Positions 1 to 8,222 of a stretch of 23,398 nt of DNA are shown here, one piece after another. Positions within the stretch are counted from its first letter, which is position 1. Each line of letters starts with the position of its first letter. The stretch lies in contig CAKTFS010000026.1 in NCBI GenBank assembly GCA_934561115.1, forward strand, positions 1-23,398, given 5' to 3'. The notes beneath the pieces were generated by a model, which saw only the letters and a list, made by a program, of their open reading frames with translations, ran no database searches and was not told the DNA's origin. The DNA comes from an uncultured Faecalibacterium sp. GTDB taxonomy: Bacteria > Bacillota > Clostridia > Oscillospirales > Ruminococcaceae. Position numbers and translations under genes: made by a program.

Positions 1-768
1 ACCGGCAACAAGTTCGAGTTCCGTATGCCCGGCTCTGCCGAGAACCTGAGCGACTGCAACACCATCCTGAACACCGCTGTCGCCAAGGAGCTGAAGGGCT
101 ACGCCGATGAGCTGGAAGGCGCTGAGGACTTTACCAGCGCAGCCATCGCTCTGGTCAAGCGCACCATCCGCGACCATCGCCGCGTCATCTTCAACGGCAA
201 CGGCTACACCGCCGAGTGGGAGGCCGAGGCAGCCAAGCGCGGCCTGCCCAACAAGAAGAATACCCCCGCTGCTCTGCCTGCACTGGTCGAGCCCAAGAAC
301 ATCGCCCTGATGGAAGAGTTCGGCGTGCTGACCAAGGTGGAGATGGAGAGCCGTTACGAGGTGGAGATGGAGCACTACTCCAAGATCATCAACATCGAGG
401 CTCTGACCATGCTGGAGATGGCCCGCAAGCAGCTGCTGCCCGCCATCAACGCCTACATGAGCGAGGTTGCCAATACCGCCGCCTCCAAGCTGGCTGTCAG
501 CGAGCACATCAGCGTGCGCAGCGAGACCAAGACTTTGGAAAAGCTTTCTTCTGACGCCGATGCCATGAGCGATGCCATCGACACCCTGCAGGATGCCGTG
601 AATGCCGCCAAGGCACTGCCCACCGAGAGCGAGAAGGCCGTTGCCTTCCACGATAACGTTCTCCCGGTGATGGACACCCTGCGCGCCGCTGCCGACGATG
701 CCGAGACCATCTGCGGCGAGGATTACTGGCCTCTGCCCAGCTACAGCAAGATGCTTTACTACGTCTGA
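1..768 (+). CDS. glnN: Glutamine synthetase type III, C-terminal part (5' end outside window)
   Basis: The open frame enters from base 1 and ends with TGA at 768, giving the last 255 residues. The protein would make glutamine from glutamate, ammonia and ATP in the cytoplasm. The stretch FEFRMPGSAENLSDCNTILN followed by an alpha-helical region rich in Glu, Ala and Met matches the C-terminal part of GSIII (GlnN, about 700 residues in full), which differs from the 440-residue type I enzymes. Type III enzymes are known as dodecamers common in Bacteroidetes, cyanobacteria and Clostridia. A second, type I, glutamine synthetase starts 162 bases downstream, so the two ammonia-assimilating enzymes are neighbours and may share transcription. 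The catalytic N-terminal half is not visible here. I am confident of the family and have no view of the start. Confidence 0.9.
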   Translation, partial: TGNKFEFRMPGSAENLSDCNTILNTAVAKELKGYADELEGAEDFTSAAIALVKRTIRDHRRVIFNGNGYTAEWEAEAAKRGLPNKKNTPAALPALVEPKNIALMEEFGVLTKVEMESRYEVEMEHYSKIINIEALTMLEMARKQLLPAINAYMSEVANTAASKLAVSEHISVRSETKTLEKLSSDADAMSDAIDTLQDAVNAAKALPTESEKAVAFHDNVLPVMDTLRAAADDAETICGEDYWPLPSYSKMLYYV

Positions 769-851
769 TCTTCTCACACCAGCGTAAAAAAATAAGCATC
801 CGCCGGCTGCCGGATCAATTAGCCATTCTCCTTTTCCTATTTCTTACACCA

Positions 852-897
852 GCCCAAAGACCTGCTCCCTTTTTGAGGGCAGGCCTTTGGGCGTTTT
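852..897 (+). terminator. Terminator-like hairpin in the glnN-glnA gap, possibly a glnA attenuator
   Basis: GCCCAAAG at 852-859 pairs with CTTTGGGC at 885-892, and CCTG at 861-864 pairs with CAGG at 880-883, with an inner CCC/GGG and a T-rich loop; TTTT follows at 894-897. It can end glnN transcripts. The glnA start codon is only 38 bases further on and I see no promoter in between, so a glnA transcript coming from upstream has to pass this hairpin. A smaller hairpin, ATCCG/CGGAT, lies at 798-815. The ANTAR gene downstream makes regulated read-through plausible, but the usual paired hexaloop ANTAR target is not evident. Confidence 0.65.
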
Positions 898-930
898 ATT
901 TGAAAAGCATTTTTTGTAAGGGGGTTATTT

Positions 931-2250
931 ATGAGCTATTCCACCCAACAGGATATTCTGGATTTTGTGGAGGACAACAACGTCAAATTTGTGCGGTTTG
1001 CCTTCTGCGATATCTTTGGCACCCAAAAGAACATTGCCGTGCTGGCCAGCAACCTGTCCAAGGCACTGGAAGAGGGCGTGTGCTTTGACGGCAGTTCCAT
1101 TGCAGGCTTTATGCACGTTGAGGAAAGCGACCTTGTGCTGCGGCCGGATCTTTCTACCGTGACCATCCTGCCGTGGCGTCCCACCGAGGGGCGGGTGATG
1201 CAGTTCTTCTGCGATGTGGAAAAGCCGGACGGCGCATCCTTTGACGGCAACTGCCGGGGCTTTTTGCGGGATGTGAACCGCAAGTTCAAAAAGCTGGGGC
1301 TTACCTGCAACGTGGGCACCGAGTGCGAGTTTTATCTGTTTGAAAAGGACGACCGTGGCCGCCCCACCTGCATTCCCATCGACTTTGGCGGATATTTTGA
1401 CGTTGCGCCGCTGGATGCAGGCGAAAACCTGCGCCGGGATATCTGCCTGACCATGGAGCAGATGGGCATGGCACCCCAGCACAGCCACCATGAGAGCGGC
1501 AACGGTCAGAACGAGATCGACTGCCGCTACGCCGGGCCGCTGAAAACCGCCGACAACGTGATGACCTTTAAGCAGATCGTCCGTGCCATTGCCATGCGCA
1601 ACGGCCTGCACGCCAGCTTTCTGCCCAAGCCCCTGCCCCAGCAGGCCGGCAGCGGGCTGCACATCAACCTCTCGCTTTACATGGACGGCAAAAACCTGTT
1701 TGAGGGCGATATTGCCCCGGACAGCGTAGCAGGCAGCTTTATGGCAGGTGTGCTGGCACACAGCCGGGAACTGACCGTGTTCACCAATCCCCTGCCCAAC
1801 AGCTACCAGCGCTTTGGCTGTGACGAAGCGCCCCGCTATGTGAGCTGGAGCCGCCAGAACCGCAGCCAGCTGGTGCGCATCCCCATGGTCAGGGGCGACA
1901 GCTGCCGCATGGAGCTGCGCAGCCCGGACCCTGCCTGCAACCCGTATCTGGCCATTGGTCTTGTGCTGGCTGCCGGACTGGACGGCATTGAAAAGCGTAT
2001 GGTCTTGCAGCCGCCGGTGAACCGCAACCTGTTCGATGCCGCCGAGGCTGAGGGACTGGGCCTTGAGACCCTGCCCGCCACCCTTGAGGAGGCGGTGCAG
2101 GTAGCCGAGGAGAGCGAGTTCTTGCGCAAAGTTCTGCCGGAGGGGCTTTCTAAGCGCTATTTCTCGGAGGAGCTCAAGCGCTGCACCGCATTGCGGAGTG
2201 CGCCTGACCGGGCCGAGCACGAGCGCGTCTACTATTTTAACGCCATCTGA
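931..2250 (+). CDS. glnA: Glutamine synthetase type I
   Basis: A 439-residue cytoplasmic enzyme that condenses ammonia with glutamate at the expense of ATP. Family signatures are visible in order: CFDGSSIAGF and the following ESDLVLRPD in the N-terminal beta-grasp region, GTECEFYLF with metal-binding Glu, ESGNGQNEID, the ATP/glutamate-binding GSGLHINLSL, and NRSQLVRIP plus MELRSPDPACNPYLA near the C-terminus. The length and lack of a Tyr adenylylation segment fit the GSI-alpha group of Firmicutes, usually controlled by feedback and regulators rather than adenylylation. The start is supported by AAGGGG at 918-923, seven bases before ATG. It follows glnN behind a terminator-like hairpin and is followed after 33 bases by an ANTAR regulator gene, probably in one transcript. 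A pair of glutamine synthetases of different types side by side suggests use at different nitrogen levels; that is inference. Confidence 0.96.
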   Translation: MSYSTQQDILDFVEDNNVKFVRFAFCDIFGTQKNIAVLASNLSKALEEGVCFDGSSIAGFMHVEESDLVLRPDLSTVTILPWRPTEGRVMQFFCDVEKPDGASFDGNCRGFLRDVNRKFKKLGLTCNVGTECEFYLFEKDDRGRPTCIPIDFGGYFDVAPLDAGENLRRDICLTMEQMGMAPQHSHHESGNGQNEIDCRYAGPLKTADNVMTFKQIVRAIAMRNGLHASFLPKPLPQQAGSGLHINLSLYMDGKNLFEGDIAPDSVAGSFMAGVLAHSRELTVFTNPLPNSYQRFGCDEAPRYVSWSRQNRSQLVRIPMVRGDSCRMELRSPDPACNPYLAIGLVLAAGLDGIEKRMVLQPPVNRNLFDAAEAEGLGLETLPATLEEAVQVAEESEFLRKVLPEGLSKRYFSEELKRCTALRSAPDRAEHERVYYFNAI

Positions 2251-2283
2251 TCCCTGCCTGCGCAGGAGAAAGGAGTGCGGAAA

Positions 2284-2862
2284 ATGGGACGCGCACTGAT
2301 CGTAAGCGCCGGCGCCAGCTCCAATGAATATATTGCTGCGCGGCTGTCTGAAATAGGTTACAGCCGCCCGGTGATCATTCCCAGCGGAGCCGAGGCGCGG
2401 CGCAGAATGTCGGAATCTGATTTTGAGTTGATCGTGGTCAACGCTCCCCTGCCCGATGAGTTCGGGCACGAATTGTGCATCACCGCTGTGGAGCAGACCG
2501 ATGCCGGTGTGGTCTTTCTGGTAAAGGCCGCACAGGCCGAGCAGCTGCTTGCCCCCCTGAACGAGCAGGGGGTGCTGCTGCTGAGCAAGCCCTTCACCAC
2601 CCCGTTATTTTTGCAGGCCATGCACATGGCAGCTGCCGGCAACCACCGCTTGCAGCGTCTGCGGCAGGAGAACGCCCGCCTGCAGGACAAGATCGGGCAG
2701 CTGCGGCTGATCAGCCGGGCAAAGTGCTGTCTGGTAGAGCACGCCCACATGACCGAGGCCGAGGCGCACCGCTACCTTGAAAAACAGGCCATGGACACCC
2801 GCCGCGACCGCGCCGAGGTGGCGCAGGAGGTGCTGGAGGAATACGCTGACAGAAGCGAATGA
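2284..2862 (+). CDS. ANTAR-domain response regulator (candidate nitrogen antiterminator) with degenerate receiver
   Basis: 192 residues. Residues about 3-115 form a CheY-like receiver and about 126-188 an ANTAR RNA-binding domain (ISRAKCCLVEHAHMTEAEAH, then RYLEKQAMDTRRDRAEVA), the three-helix fold that binds twin hexaloop hairpins and prevents termination. The position of the phosphoacceptor Asp holds Asn53 (VVNAPLPDEFG instead of D-x-x-M-P), and the usual acidic pair after the first strand is replaced by SAG, while the late Lys is kept (SKP, Lys102). So classic phosphorylation looks impossible. I chose ATG 2284 rather than GTG 2275 because AGGAG at 2271-2275 sits eight bases before 2284 and overlaps the GTG. 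Downstream of glnA, such proteins in clostridia (for example the glnA-linked antiterminator of Clostridium saccharobutylicum) control nitrogen genes; the same role is inferred here. Confidence 0.88.
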   Translation: MGRALIVSAGASSNEYIAARLSEIGYSRPVIIPSGAEARRRMSESDFELIVVNAPLPDEFGHELCITAVEQTDAGVVFLVKAAQAEQLLAPLNEQGVLLLSKPFTTPLFLQAMHMAAAGNHRLQRLRQENARLQDKIGQLRLISRAKCCLVEHAHMTEAEAHRYLEKQAMDTRRDRAEVAQEVLEEYADRSE

Positions 2863-2868
2863 GAAACA

Positions 2869-2920
2869 GGGCTTCTCCCCGCACCCGCAGGGAAAAGGGT
2901 GCGCCGGGAGCGAGCCTTTT
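2869..2920 (+). promoter_or_regulatory. Candidate pyrG leader attenuator
   Basis: GGCT (2870-2873), TCCC (2876-2879) and GCACCC (2881-2886) can pair with GGGTGC (2897-2902), GGGA (2906-2909) and AGCC (2913-2916), followed by TTTT at 2917-2920. The left arm is C/T-rich and is preceded by GGG at 2869-2871. In Bacillus subtilis pyrG the transcript begins with GGGC, low CTP causes slippage that adds extra G residues, and these pair with a C/U-rich terminator arm to prevent termination. The layout here resembles that, but I find no convincing promoter that would place the start at 2869, so the mechanism is a guess; an ordinary weak terminator after the ANTAR gene is the alternative. Confidence 0.45.
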
Positions 2921-2961
2921 ATGGGAAGGTTTTATTTTACGACAGAGGAAGGTATATTTTT

Positions 2962-4593
<1,632 letters not shown>

Positions 4594-4609
4594 CAGCATA
4601 ATATAAACG

Positions 4610-4650
4610 GCAAGGCCGCAGCACAAACTACCGTGCTGCGGCCTTGCTTT
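4610..4650. terminator. Bidirectional terminator between pyrG and the GGDEF gene
   Basis: A 15-bp perfect stem, GCAAGGCCGCAGCAC (4610-4624) with its complement at 4633-4647, closes an eight-base loop and is followed by TTT on the + strand. On the - strand the tail begins with CGTTTATATT. It lies 16 bases after the pyrG stop and 14 bases before the convergent cyclase stop, so it can serve both genes. Confidence 0.85.
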
Positions 4651-4661
4651 ATAAGACGATT

Positions 4662-6515
4662 TTAAATACCTTCCGCGCCGTCCTGTCTGGCGTGGTTTGC
4701 CTGCTTATTCTCGTACATGCGCTGGTCGGCAATATAACGCACCTGCTGCACATCCACGCTTTCGGCGGGATACAGGGCATAGCCGCAGCTGGCACCCACG
4801 CTTACGCTGTTGCCGTCGATCTCGTAGGGCACGGCGACCATCTCGCAGATCATGTCCATCTTGCGGGCGCAAGTCTCCGGCTCCATCTGGCCAAGCAGCA
4901 GCAGAGCAAACTCGTCACCGCCCAGACGGAAGGCATAGTCCCGGCTGCGGATGCAGCCCTGCAGCCGCTGGGCAACGCCCTTCAGCAGCTTGTCGCCCAC
5001 ATCATGGCCGTAGGTATCGTTGACCGGCTTGAAGCGATCCAAATCCATATAGAACAGCGCAAAAGGCTGGCTGTGCTGTTCCAGCACCGTCAGCACCCGG
5101 TCAAAATAACGCTTGTTCAGCAGACCGGTCAGGCCATCGGTGTTGGCAAGGCTTTGCAGCAGGTGCTGCTTGCCCATATCCTGCGTGATCATCATCACGC
5201 GGGTCAGGCGGTCACCCTTCCACGCCATGGGAACGACCGTCATCATGAAAAACGCGCTTTTGTCGCGGGCGGCATATTCCAGCTTGAGGGAATCGTCGTC
5301 CGTTTTGATCAGCCTGCGTAGGTTTTCCGGCGCCAGCATCTGGGGGATCTTAGCGTTTTCGCTGTCGGTCAGCACCACATACTTCCGCGATATCTGCTCC
5401 AGCATTTGCCGGTAGGAGCCCTCCGGCGGGTACAGTGCTTCCCCGCGCCGCTCGTAGTACTGGTAGCGGTCGCGGTCCAGATCGCACACCGAATAGCGCT
5501 CCACAACGCGCGCCATACCCGCAAACATCATATCGCTCTTTTCCCGGCGGCGCTCCAGCTCCCGGCGGCGGTTGCGCTCCGCGTCACGCTGGATCTTTAC
5601 CACACCTGCCAAGATCAGAAGCCCATGCAGCGTAATGATAAAGATGGTAGCCACCTGCACCCGGCGCATGCCGGCATCCACCACCCCGGTAGGCACGATG
5701 CCGATGATGCTCCAATCCATGATGCCCACCGGCTGATAGATCAGGTAATATCTCTGCCCGTTCATGGTGAACAGCACGCAGCCCTCGCCGCCCTGCGGCA
5801 GGGTCTGCACCATGGTGTCATAGTAGGGCTGATCCACACGGGCGTTCTGCTGCAAATAATCAAACAGGTTGGTCATCTGCTCGGGGATCTCGGTCTTTGT
5901 CTCGGTAGAAAGCACCACATCGCCGTTGGTGCGCACGATATAGCAATCGCTCTGTCCCTCATAGACCATGCTGCTCAGCAGCTTTTCCAGCACGGCGTTG
6001 TCGTAGCTGACCACCAGCGCCGTATAGGTAGTGCCGTTCAGCTGCAGCGGCTGCTCCATAGGGATGGCAAACAGGACCTTGCGGATGCCCTGACTGGAGG
6101 TATAGCTGGAGATCACCGGCGCGTTTTCGGCATACAGCTTCTCAAAAGCGTCCTTCATGTGCACAGCTGTGCCCTGCCGGCCGGCAGTGGTCCAGAACTC
6201 GCACTGTTCGTTGAACAGGTAAAAATCCGTGTACTGCCAGGTAGCTTTTTGGGCGATGTACTCCTGCCACTGCCCTTCCTGCTCCCCCTTCTCCGCAAGG
6301 GCGCTCAGGTAACTTTCCCAGTCGTTCAGGATATTCCAGTTGCGCTGGGCAAACATGGTAAAGGTCTTGGCAGACTGCCCATAGGTGGAAAGCAGGTTTG
6401 CCGTGCTTTCCTGATAGATTTGCTCCTGTGTATAGGCAGTGTAAACAAGGATGCCGACCAGCATCGCCAGCAGCATCCCTGCCATGAGCAGGATGTTTTT
6501 TCGTTTCTTTTTCAT
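4662..6515 (-). CDS. Membrane-anchored diguanylate cyclase with extracellular sensor (GGDEF)
   Basis: 617 residues. One membrane helix at about 7-27 after a KKKRK start, a large extracellular region of about 28-287 (probably a double-Cache type sensor; not identified with certainty), a second helix at about 288-308, a charged linker, a PAS-like segment at about 335-445 and a GGDEF domain from about 460. The domain has the metal-binding FYMDLDRFKPVND and the intact signature RLGGDEF (GGDEF at 532-536). RSRD at 523-526, five residues before GGDEF, is the inhibitory I-site spacing, so product inhibition by cyclic di-GMP is expected. It should make cyclic di-GMP from two GTP in response to an outside ligand. 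Start: ATG 6515 gives the membrane anchor directly and has GGGGG nine bases upstream; a longer frame to 6581 has no signal-like sequence. The gene is alone on its strand, with its own consensus promoter and a long leader. Confidence 0.93.
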   Translation of the reverse strand: MKKKRKNILLMAGMLLAMLVGILVYTAYTQEQIYQESTANLLSTYGQSAKTFTMFAQRNWNILNDWESYLSALAEKGEQEGQWQEYIAQKATWQYTDFYLFNEQCEFWTTAGRQGTAVHMKDAFEKLYAENAPVISSYTSSQGIRKVLFAIPMEQPLQLNGTTYTALVVSYDNAVLEKLLSSMVYEGQSDCYIVRTNGDVVLSTETKTEIPEQMTNLFDYLQQNARVDQPYYDTMVQTLPQGGEGCVLFTMNGQRYYLIYQPVGIMDWSIIGIVPTGVVDAGMRRVQVATIFIITLHGLLILAGVVKIQRDAERNRRRELERRREKSDMMFAGMARVVERYSVCDLDRDRYQYYERRGEALYPPEGSYRQMLEQISRKYVVLTDSENAKIPQMLAPENLRRLIKTDDDSLKLEYAARDKSAFFMMTVVPMAWKGDRLTRVMMITQDMGKQHLLQSLANTDGLTGLLNKRYFDRVLTVLEQHSQPFALFYMDLDRFKPVNDTYGHDVGDKLLKGVAQRLQGCIRSRDYAFRLGGDEFALLLLGQMEPETCARKMDMICEMVAVPYEIDGNSVSVGASCGYALYPAESVDVQQVRYIADQRMYENKQANHARQDGAEGI

Positions 6516-6603
6516 AAGGCTTTTCCCCCGGCTGTCCTGCAGCCAGACCCCTTCACAATACGTTCTTCTATCGCAAGGCAAGAAACCAGTGCAACAGTCA
6601 ACC

Positions 6604-6711
6604 GCATATTTGCGATATGCAATTCAACGCTGTTGCTGTTGCATTAAAAAGTTGAATTGCTACAAAAGCTTTATCCCAAAGCGCCGTGCACAGGATTTTG
6701 CAAAAGTGCAC
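6604..6711 (-). promoter_or_regulatory. Structured leader of the diguanylate cyclase gene
   Basis: About 235 bases separate the predicted transcription start from the cyclase ATG. Within them lie GCATAT/ATATGC (6604-6620, five-base loop), a 10-bp inverted repeat GCAATTCAAC/GTTGAATTGC (6619-6660, 22-base loop) that shares two bases with the first hairpin, and two GTGCAC palindromes at 6686-6691 and 6706-6711, centred 20 bp apart and flanking the palindrome TTTTGCAAAA. I do not recognise a known riboswitch; cyclic di-GMP class I landmarks are missing. These may be RNA structures or protein sites. Confidence 0.45.
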
Positions 6712-6759
6712 AAGCACCGCATGTCAGCTCCCGCATAAACCAACACTATCCCTAATAAC

Positions 6760-6789
6760 ATTATACCATCCTGTCAAAAAGCCTGTCAA
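6760..6789 (-). promoter_or_regulatory. Consensus vegetative promoter of the diguanylate cyclase gene
   Basis: Read on the - strand: TTGACA (6789-6784), 18-base spacer, TATAAT (6765-6760). Both hexamers match the sigma-A consensus completely. Expected start near 6752. No other gene lies between it and the cyclase. Confidence 0.85.
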
Positions 6790-6799
6790 CACATCCCCG

Positions 6800-6838
6800 G
6801 GGCGATTCGTGTCATTTAAAGGGCGTTTCGTGCCATTT
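6800..6838 (-). repeat. Two 18-bp direct repeats behind the cyclase promoter
   Basis: GGGCGATTCGTGTCATTT at 6800-6817 and GGGCGTTTCGTGCCATTT at 6821-6838 agree at 16 of 18 positions and repeat with a 21-bp period, i.e. on one face of the helix. They end 11 bp upstream of the -35 box, where an activator dimer with a direct-repeat site would sit. The regulator is unknown. Confidence 0.6.
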
Positions 6839-6870
6839 TTCTCAGCCGCTTTTCAGCGCGCATAAAAAAC

Positions 6871-6920
6871 AAAAGACCCGCTGGCCGCGCCTGAAGCTTC
6901 AGGGCTGCTGCGGGTCTTTT
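6871..6920 (-). terminator. Terminator downstream of the tRNA-Leu genes
   Basis: AAAAGACCCGC (6871-6881) is complementary to GCGGGTCTTTT (6910-6920), and the loop contains the palindrome CCTGAAGCTTCAGG. On the - strand the hairpin is followed by TTTTGTTTTTTATG, a good U-tract. It starts four bases after the encoded CCA end of the tRNA. Confidence 0.85.
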
Positions 6921-6923
6921 AGC

Positions 6924-7006
6924 TGGTGCAGAAGAAGGGACTTGAACCCTCACTCACAAGGAACTGGTGCCTAAAACCAGCGTGTCTGCCATTCCACCAC
7001 TTCTGC
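6924..7006 (-). tRNA. tRNA-Leu (anticodon UAG)
   Basis: The 7-bp acceptor stem GCAGAAG/CTTCTGC, discriminator A and encoded CCA (6926-6924) are visible. The anticodon stem CTGGT/ACCAG closes the loop TTTAGGC with TAG at positions 34-36. A long variable arm (class II) and the T-loop GGTTCAAGTCC complete a leucine tRNA reading CUN codons. It has no promoter of its own: a hairpin with a U-tract separates it from the tRNA-Leu upstream. Confidence 0.95.
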
Positions 7007-7010
7007 TCAT

Positions 7011-7041
7011 AGAAAAAAGGCAAGTCAAAAACCGACTTGCC
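7011..7041 (-). terminator. Terminator-like hairpin between two tRNA-Leu genes
   Basis: GGCAAGTC (7019-7026) pairs with GACTTGCC (7034-7041) around a seven-base loop. Read on the - strand it begins three bases after the CCA of the first tRNA and is followed by TTTTTTCT. The second tRNA begins 12 bases after the stem, so it depends on read-through or the hairpin acts in processing. Confidence 0.7.
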
Positions 7042-7044
7042 TTC

Positions 7045-7128
7045 TGGTGCGAGGGAGGGGACTCGAACCCCCAAGGATAAACCACACGCACCTCAAACGT
7101 GCGCGTCTGCCAGTTCCGCCACCCTCGC
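7045..7128 (-). tRNA. tRNA-Leu (anticodon GAG)
   Basis: Acceptor stem GCGAGGG/CCCTCGC, discriminator A and encoded CCA are present. The anticodon stem CACGT/GCGTG (one G-U pair) closes the loop TTGAGGT, giving GAG at 34-36. A long variable arm and GGTTCGAGTCC T-loop fit leucine class II tRNA. It is the first of two tandem leucine tRNA genes on the - strand. Confidence 0.93.
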
Positions 7129-7190
7129 ATACCTGTTATACAGTTCTCCGGTTTTTGAGGTAGAAAACCGTTGGTGCGGACTGCTTGGAT

Positions 7191-7219
7191 ATAGTAACAC
7201 ATTTCCGGCGGTTCGTCAA
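7191..7219 (-). promoter_or_regulatory. Promoter of the tRNA-Leu genes
   Basis: On the - strand TTGACG (7219-7214) is 17 bases from TACTAT (7196-7191). The start would be near 7184, about 55 bases before the first tRNA; a small inverted repeat (CGGTTTT/AAAAACCG, 7149-7170) lies in the leader. Confidence 0.65.
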
Positions 7220-7364
7220 GTGGTTTCTTTGTTTCTCATAAGTTTTTTTAAGTTTCATATCTATAGTAGCAGCGCAGCGCGCGCTTGCGGGCAATTGCAC
7301 AGATCATTTGTGCACGGAAAGCCTGCCTGCGGCGCTGCGCCCAGAGCAAAGGAGGGGTTTGTAT

Positions 7365-8216
7365 ATGAAACTATTTGTGCGGCGCACCGGTGGGCGCCTC
7401 GGGCTATGGGGCGGGCTGCTGGCGGCAGCGCTGGCAGCGTTTGCGGCAGGGTGGCTGGTACCGGCACGCGCACCGGCGGGCTGTAAGCTGAGCGAGCTGA
7501 CCGCCGCGCCGGACTTCAGCCCCTTTTCCCCTGCCGCACCGGCGGTGGCCGCATCCGATACCGGCACGCCCGCAGCCCCTTCCCTGCCGGAAAAATGGGT
7601 CTGCCTGACCTTTGATGACGGCCCCAGCAAGACCACCCCGGCTGTGCTGGCTGCGCTGGATGCCGCCGGGGTGCACGGCACCTTTTTTGTGGTAGCCACC
7701 GGCTACAACGAGAAATACCTGCCCCTGCTCACGCAGGCTGCTTCCGCCGGGCACCAGATCGCGCTGCACTCTGCCTCCCACGAATACAGCGACATCTACC
7801 GCAGCAGCGCCGCCTACTGGAAGGATATCGCCCTGCTGAAGGAGCGCATTGCCCCCTATGTGGACGCAGAGAGCATCCGGTACCTGCGTTTTCCCGGCGG
7901 CAGCACCAATACCGTGAGCCGCCGCTACGGCGGCAAGGGGCTGATGCCGCAGCTGAAGGCTGAAGTAGAGCAGCGCGGCTGGCAGTGGGTGGACTGGAAC
8001 GTCTGCGCCGAGGACGCCGTGGGCGGGCACCCCAGTGCGGATACCATCTACCGCAATGTGGTGCGGGAGACCGGCGAGCAGACCCATTGCGTAGTGCTGA
8101 TGCACGACTCTGCCACCACCCACACCACCGCCGAAGCACTGCCGGATATCATCCGATGGTATACGGATAACGGCTATGCCTTTTTGACCGTAGCCGAGGC
8201 GCTGCCGCTGGGGTAA
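7365..8216 (+). CDS. Polysaccharide deacetylase (carbohydrate esterase family 4), membrane-anchored or secreted
   Basis: 283 residues. A basic start and one hydrophobic helix at about 12-33 export the protein; a short proline/alanine linker leads to a NodB domain from about 77. All five CE4 motifs are visible: TFDDGPSKT (Asp84, Asp85), HSASH (His135 and His139, metal ligands), RFPGG (Arg175), DWN (Asp210) and LMHDS (His247). It should remove N-acetyl groups from a cell-wall or extracellular amino-sugar polymer such as peptidoglycan, often a lysozyme-resistance trait; the substrate is not shown. AAAGGAGGGG at 7348-7357 fixes ATG 7365 over an upstream in-frame start at 7308. It stands alone and converges on the MerR gene with six bases between the stops and no terminator. 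Confidence 0.93.
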   Translation: MKLFVRRTGGRLGLWGGLLAAALAAFAAGWLVPARAPAGCKLSELTAAPDFSPFSPAAPAVAASDTGTPAAPSLPEKWVCLTFDDGPSKTTPAVLAALDAAGVHGTFFVVATGYNEKYLPLLTQAASAGHQIALHSASHEYSDIYRSSAAYWKDIALLKERIAPYVDAESIRYLRFPGGSTNTVSRRYGGKGLMPQLKAEVEQRGWQWVDWNVCAEDAVGGHPSADTIYRNVVRETGEQTHCVVLMHDSATTHTTAEALPDIIRWYTDNGYAFLTVAEALPLG

Positions 8217-8222
8217 CGCGCC

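Noticed and set aside
769..930. Canonical ANTAR target (two hexaloop hairpins) in front of glnA
   Set aside because: The visible small hairpin has an eight-base loop, and no stem overlapping the terminator's left arm with an A-x-x-G-x-x loop could be drawn.
925..2469. 514-codon frame on the - strand across glnA and the ANTAR gene
   Set aside because: It mirrors well-recognised genes on the other strand in a GC-rich genome, has a composition rich in His, Gln, Ala and Val without motifs, and no ribosome binding site.
2899..2961. N-terminal extension of pyrG
   Set aside because: Adds 21 residues unlike the family; the ribosome binding site fits ATG 2962.
6516..6752. Cyclic di-GMP riboswitch in front of the cyclase
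   Set aside because: The conserved GEMM core and tetraloop receptor sequences are not recognisable.
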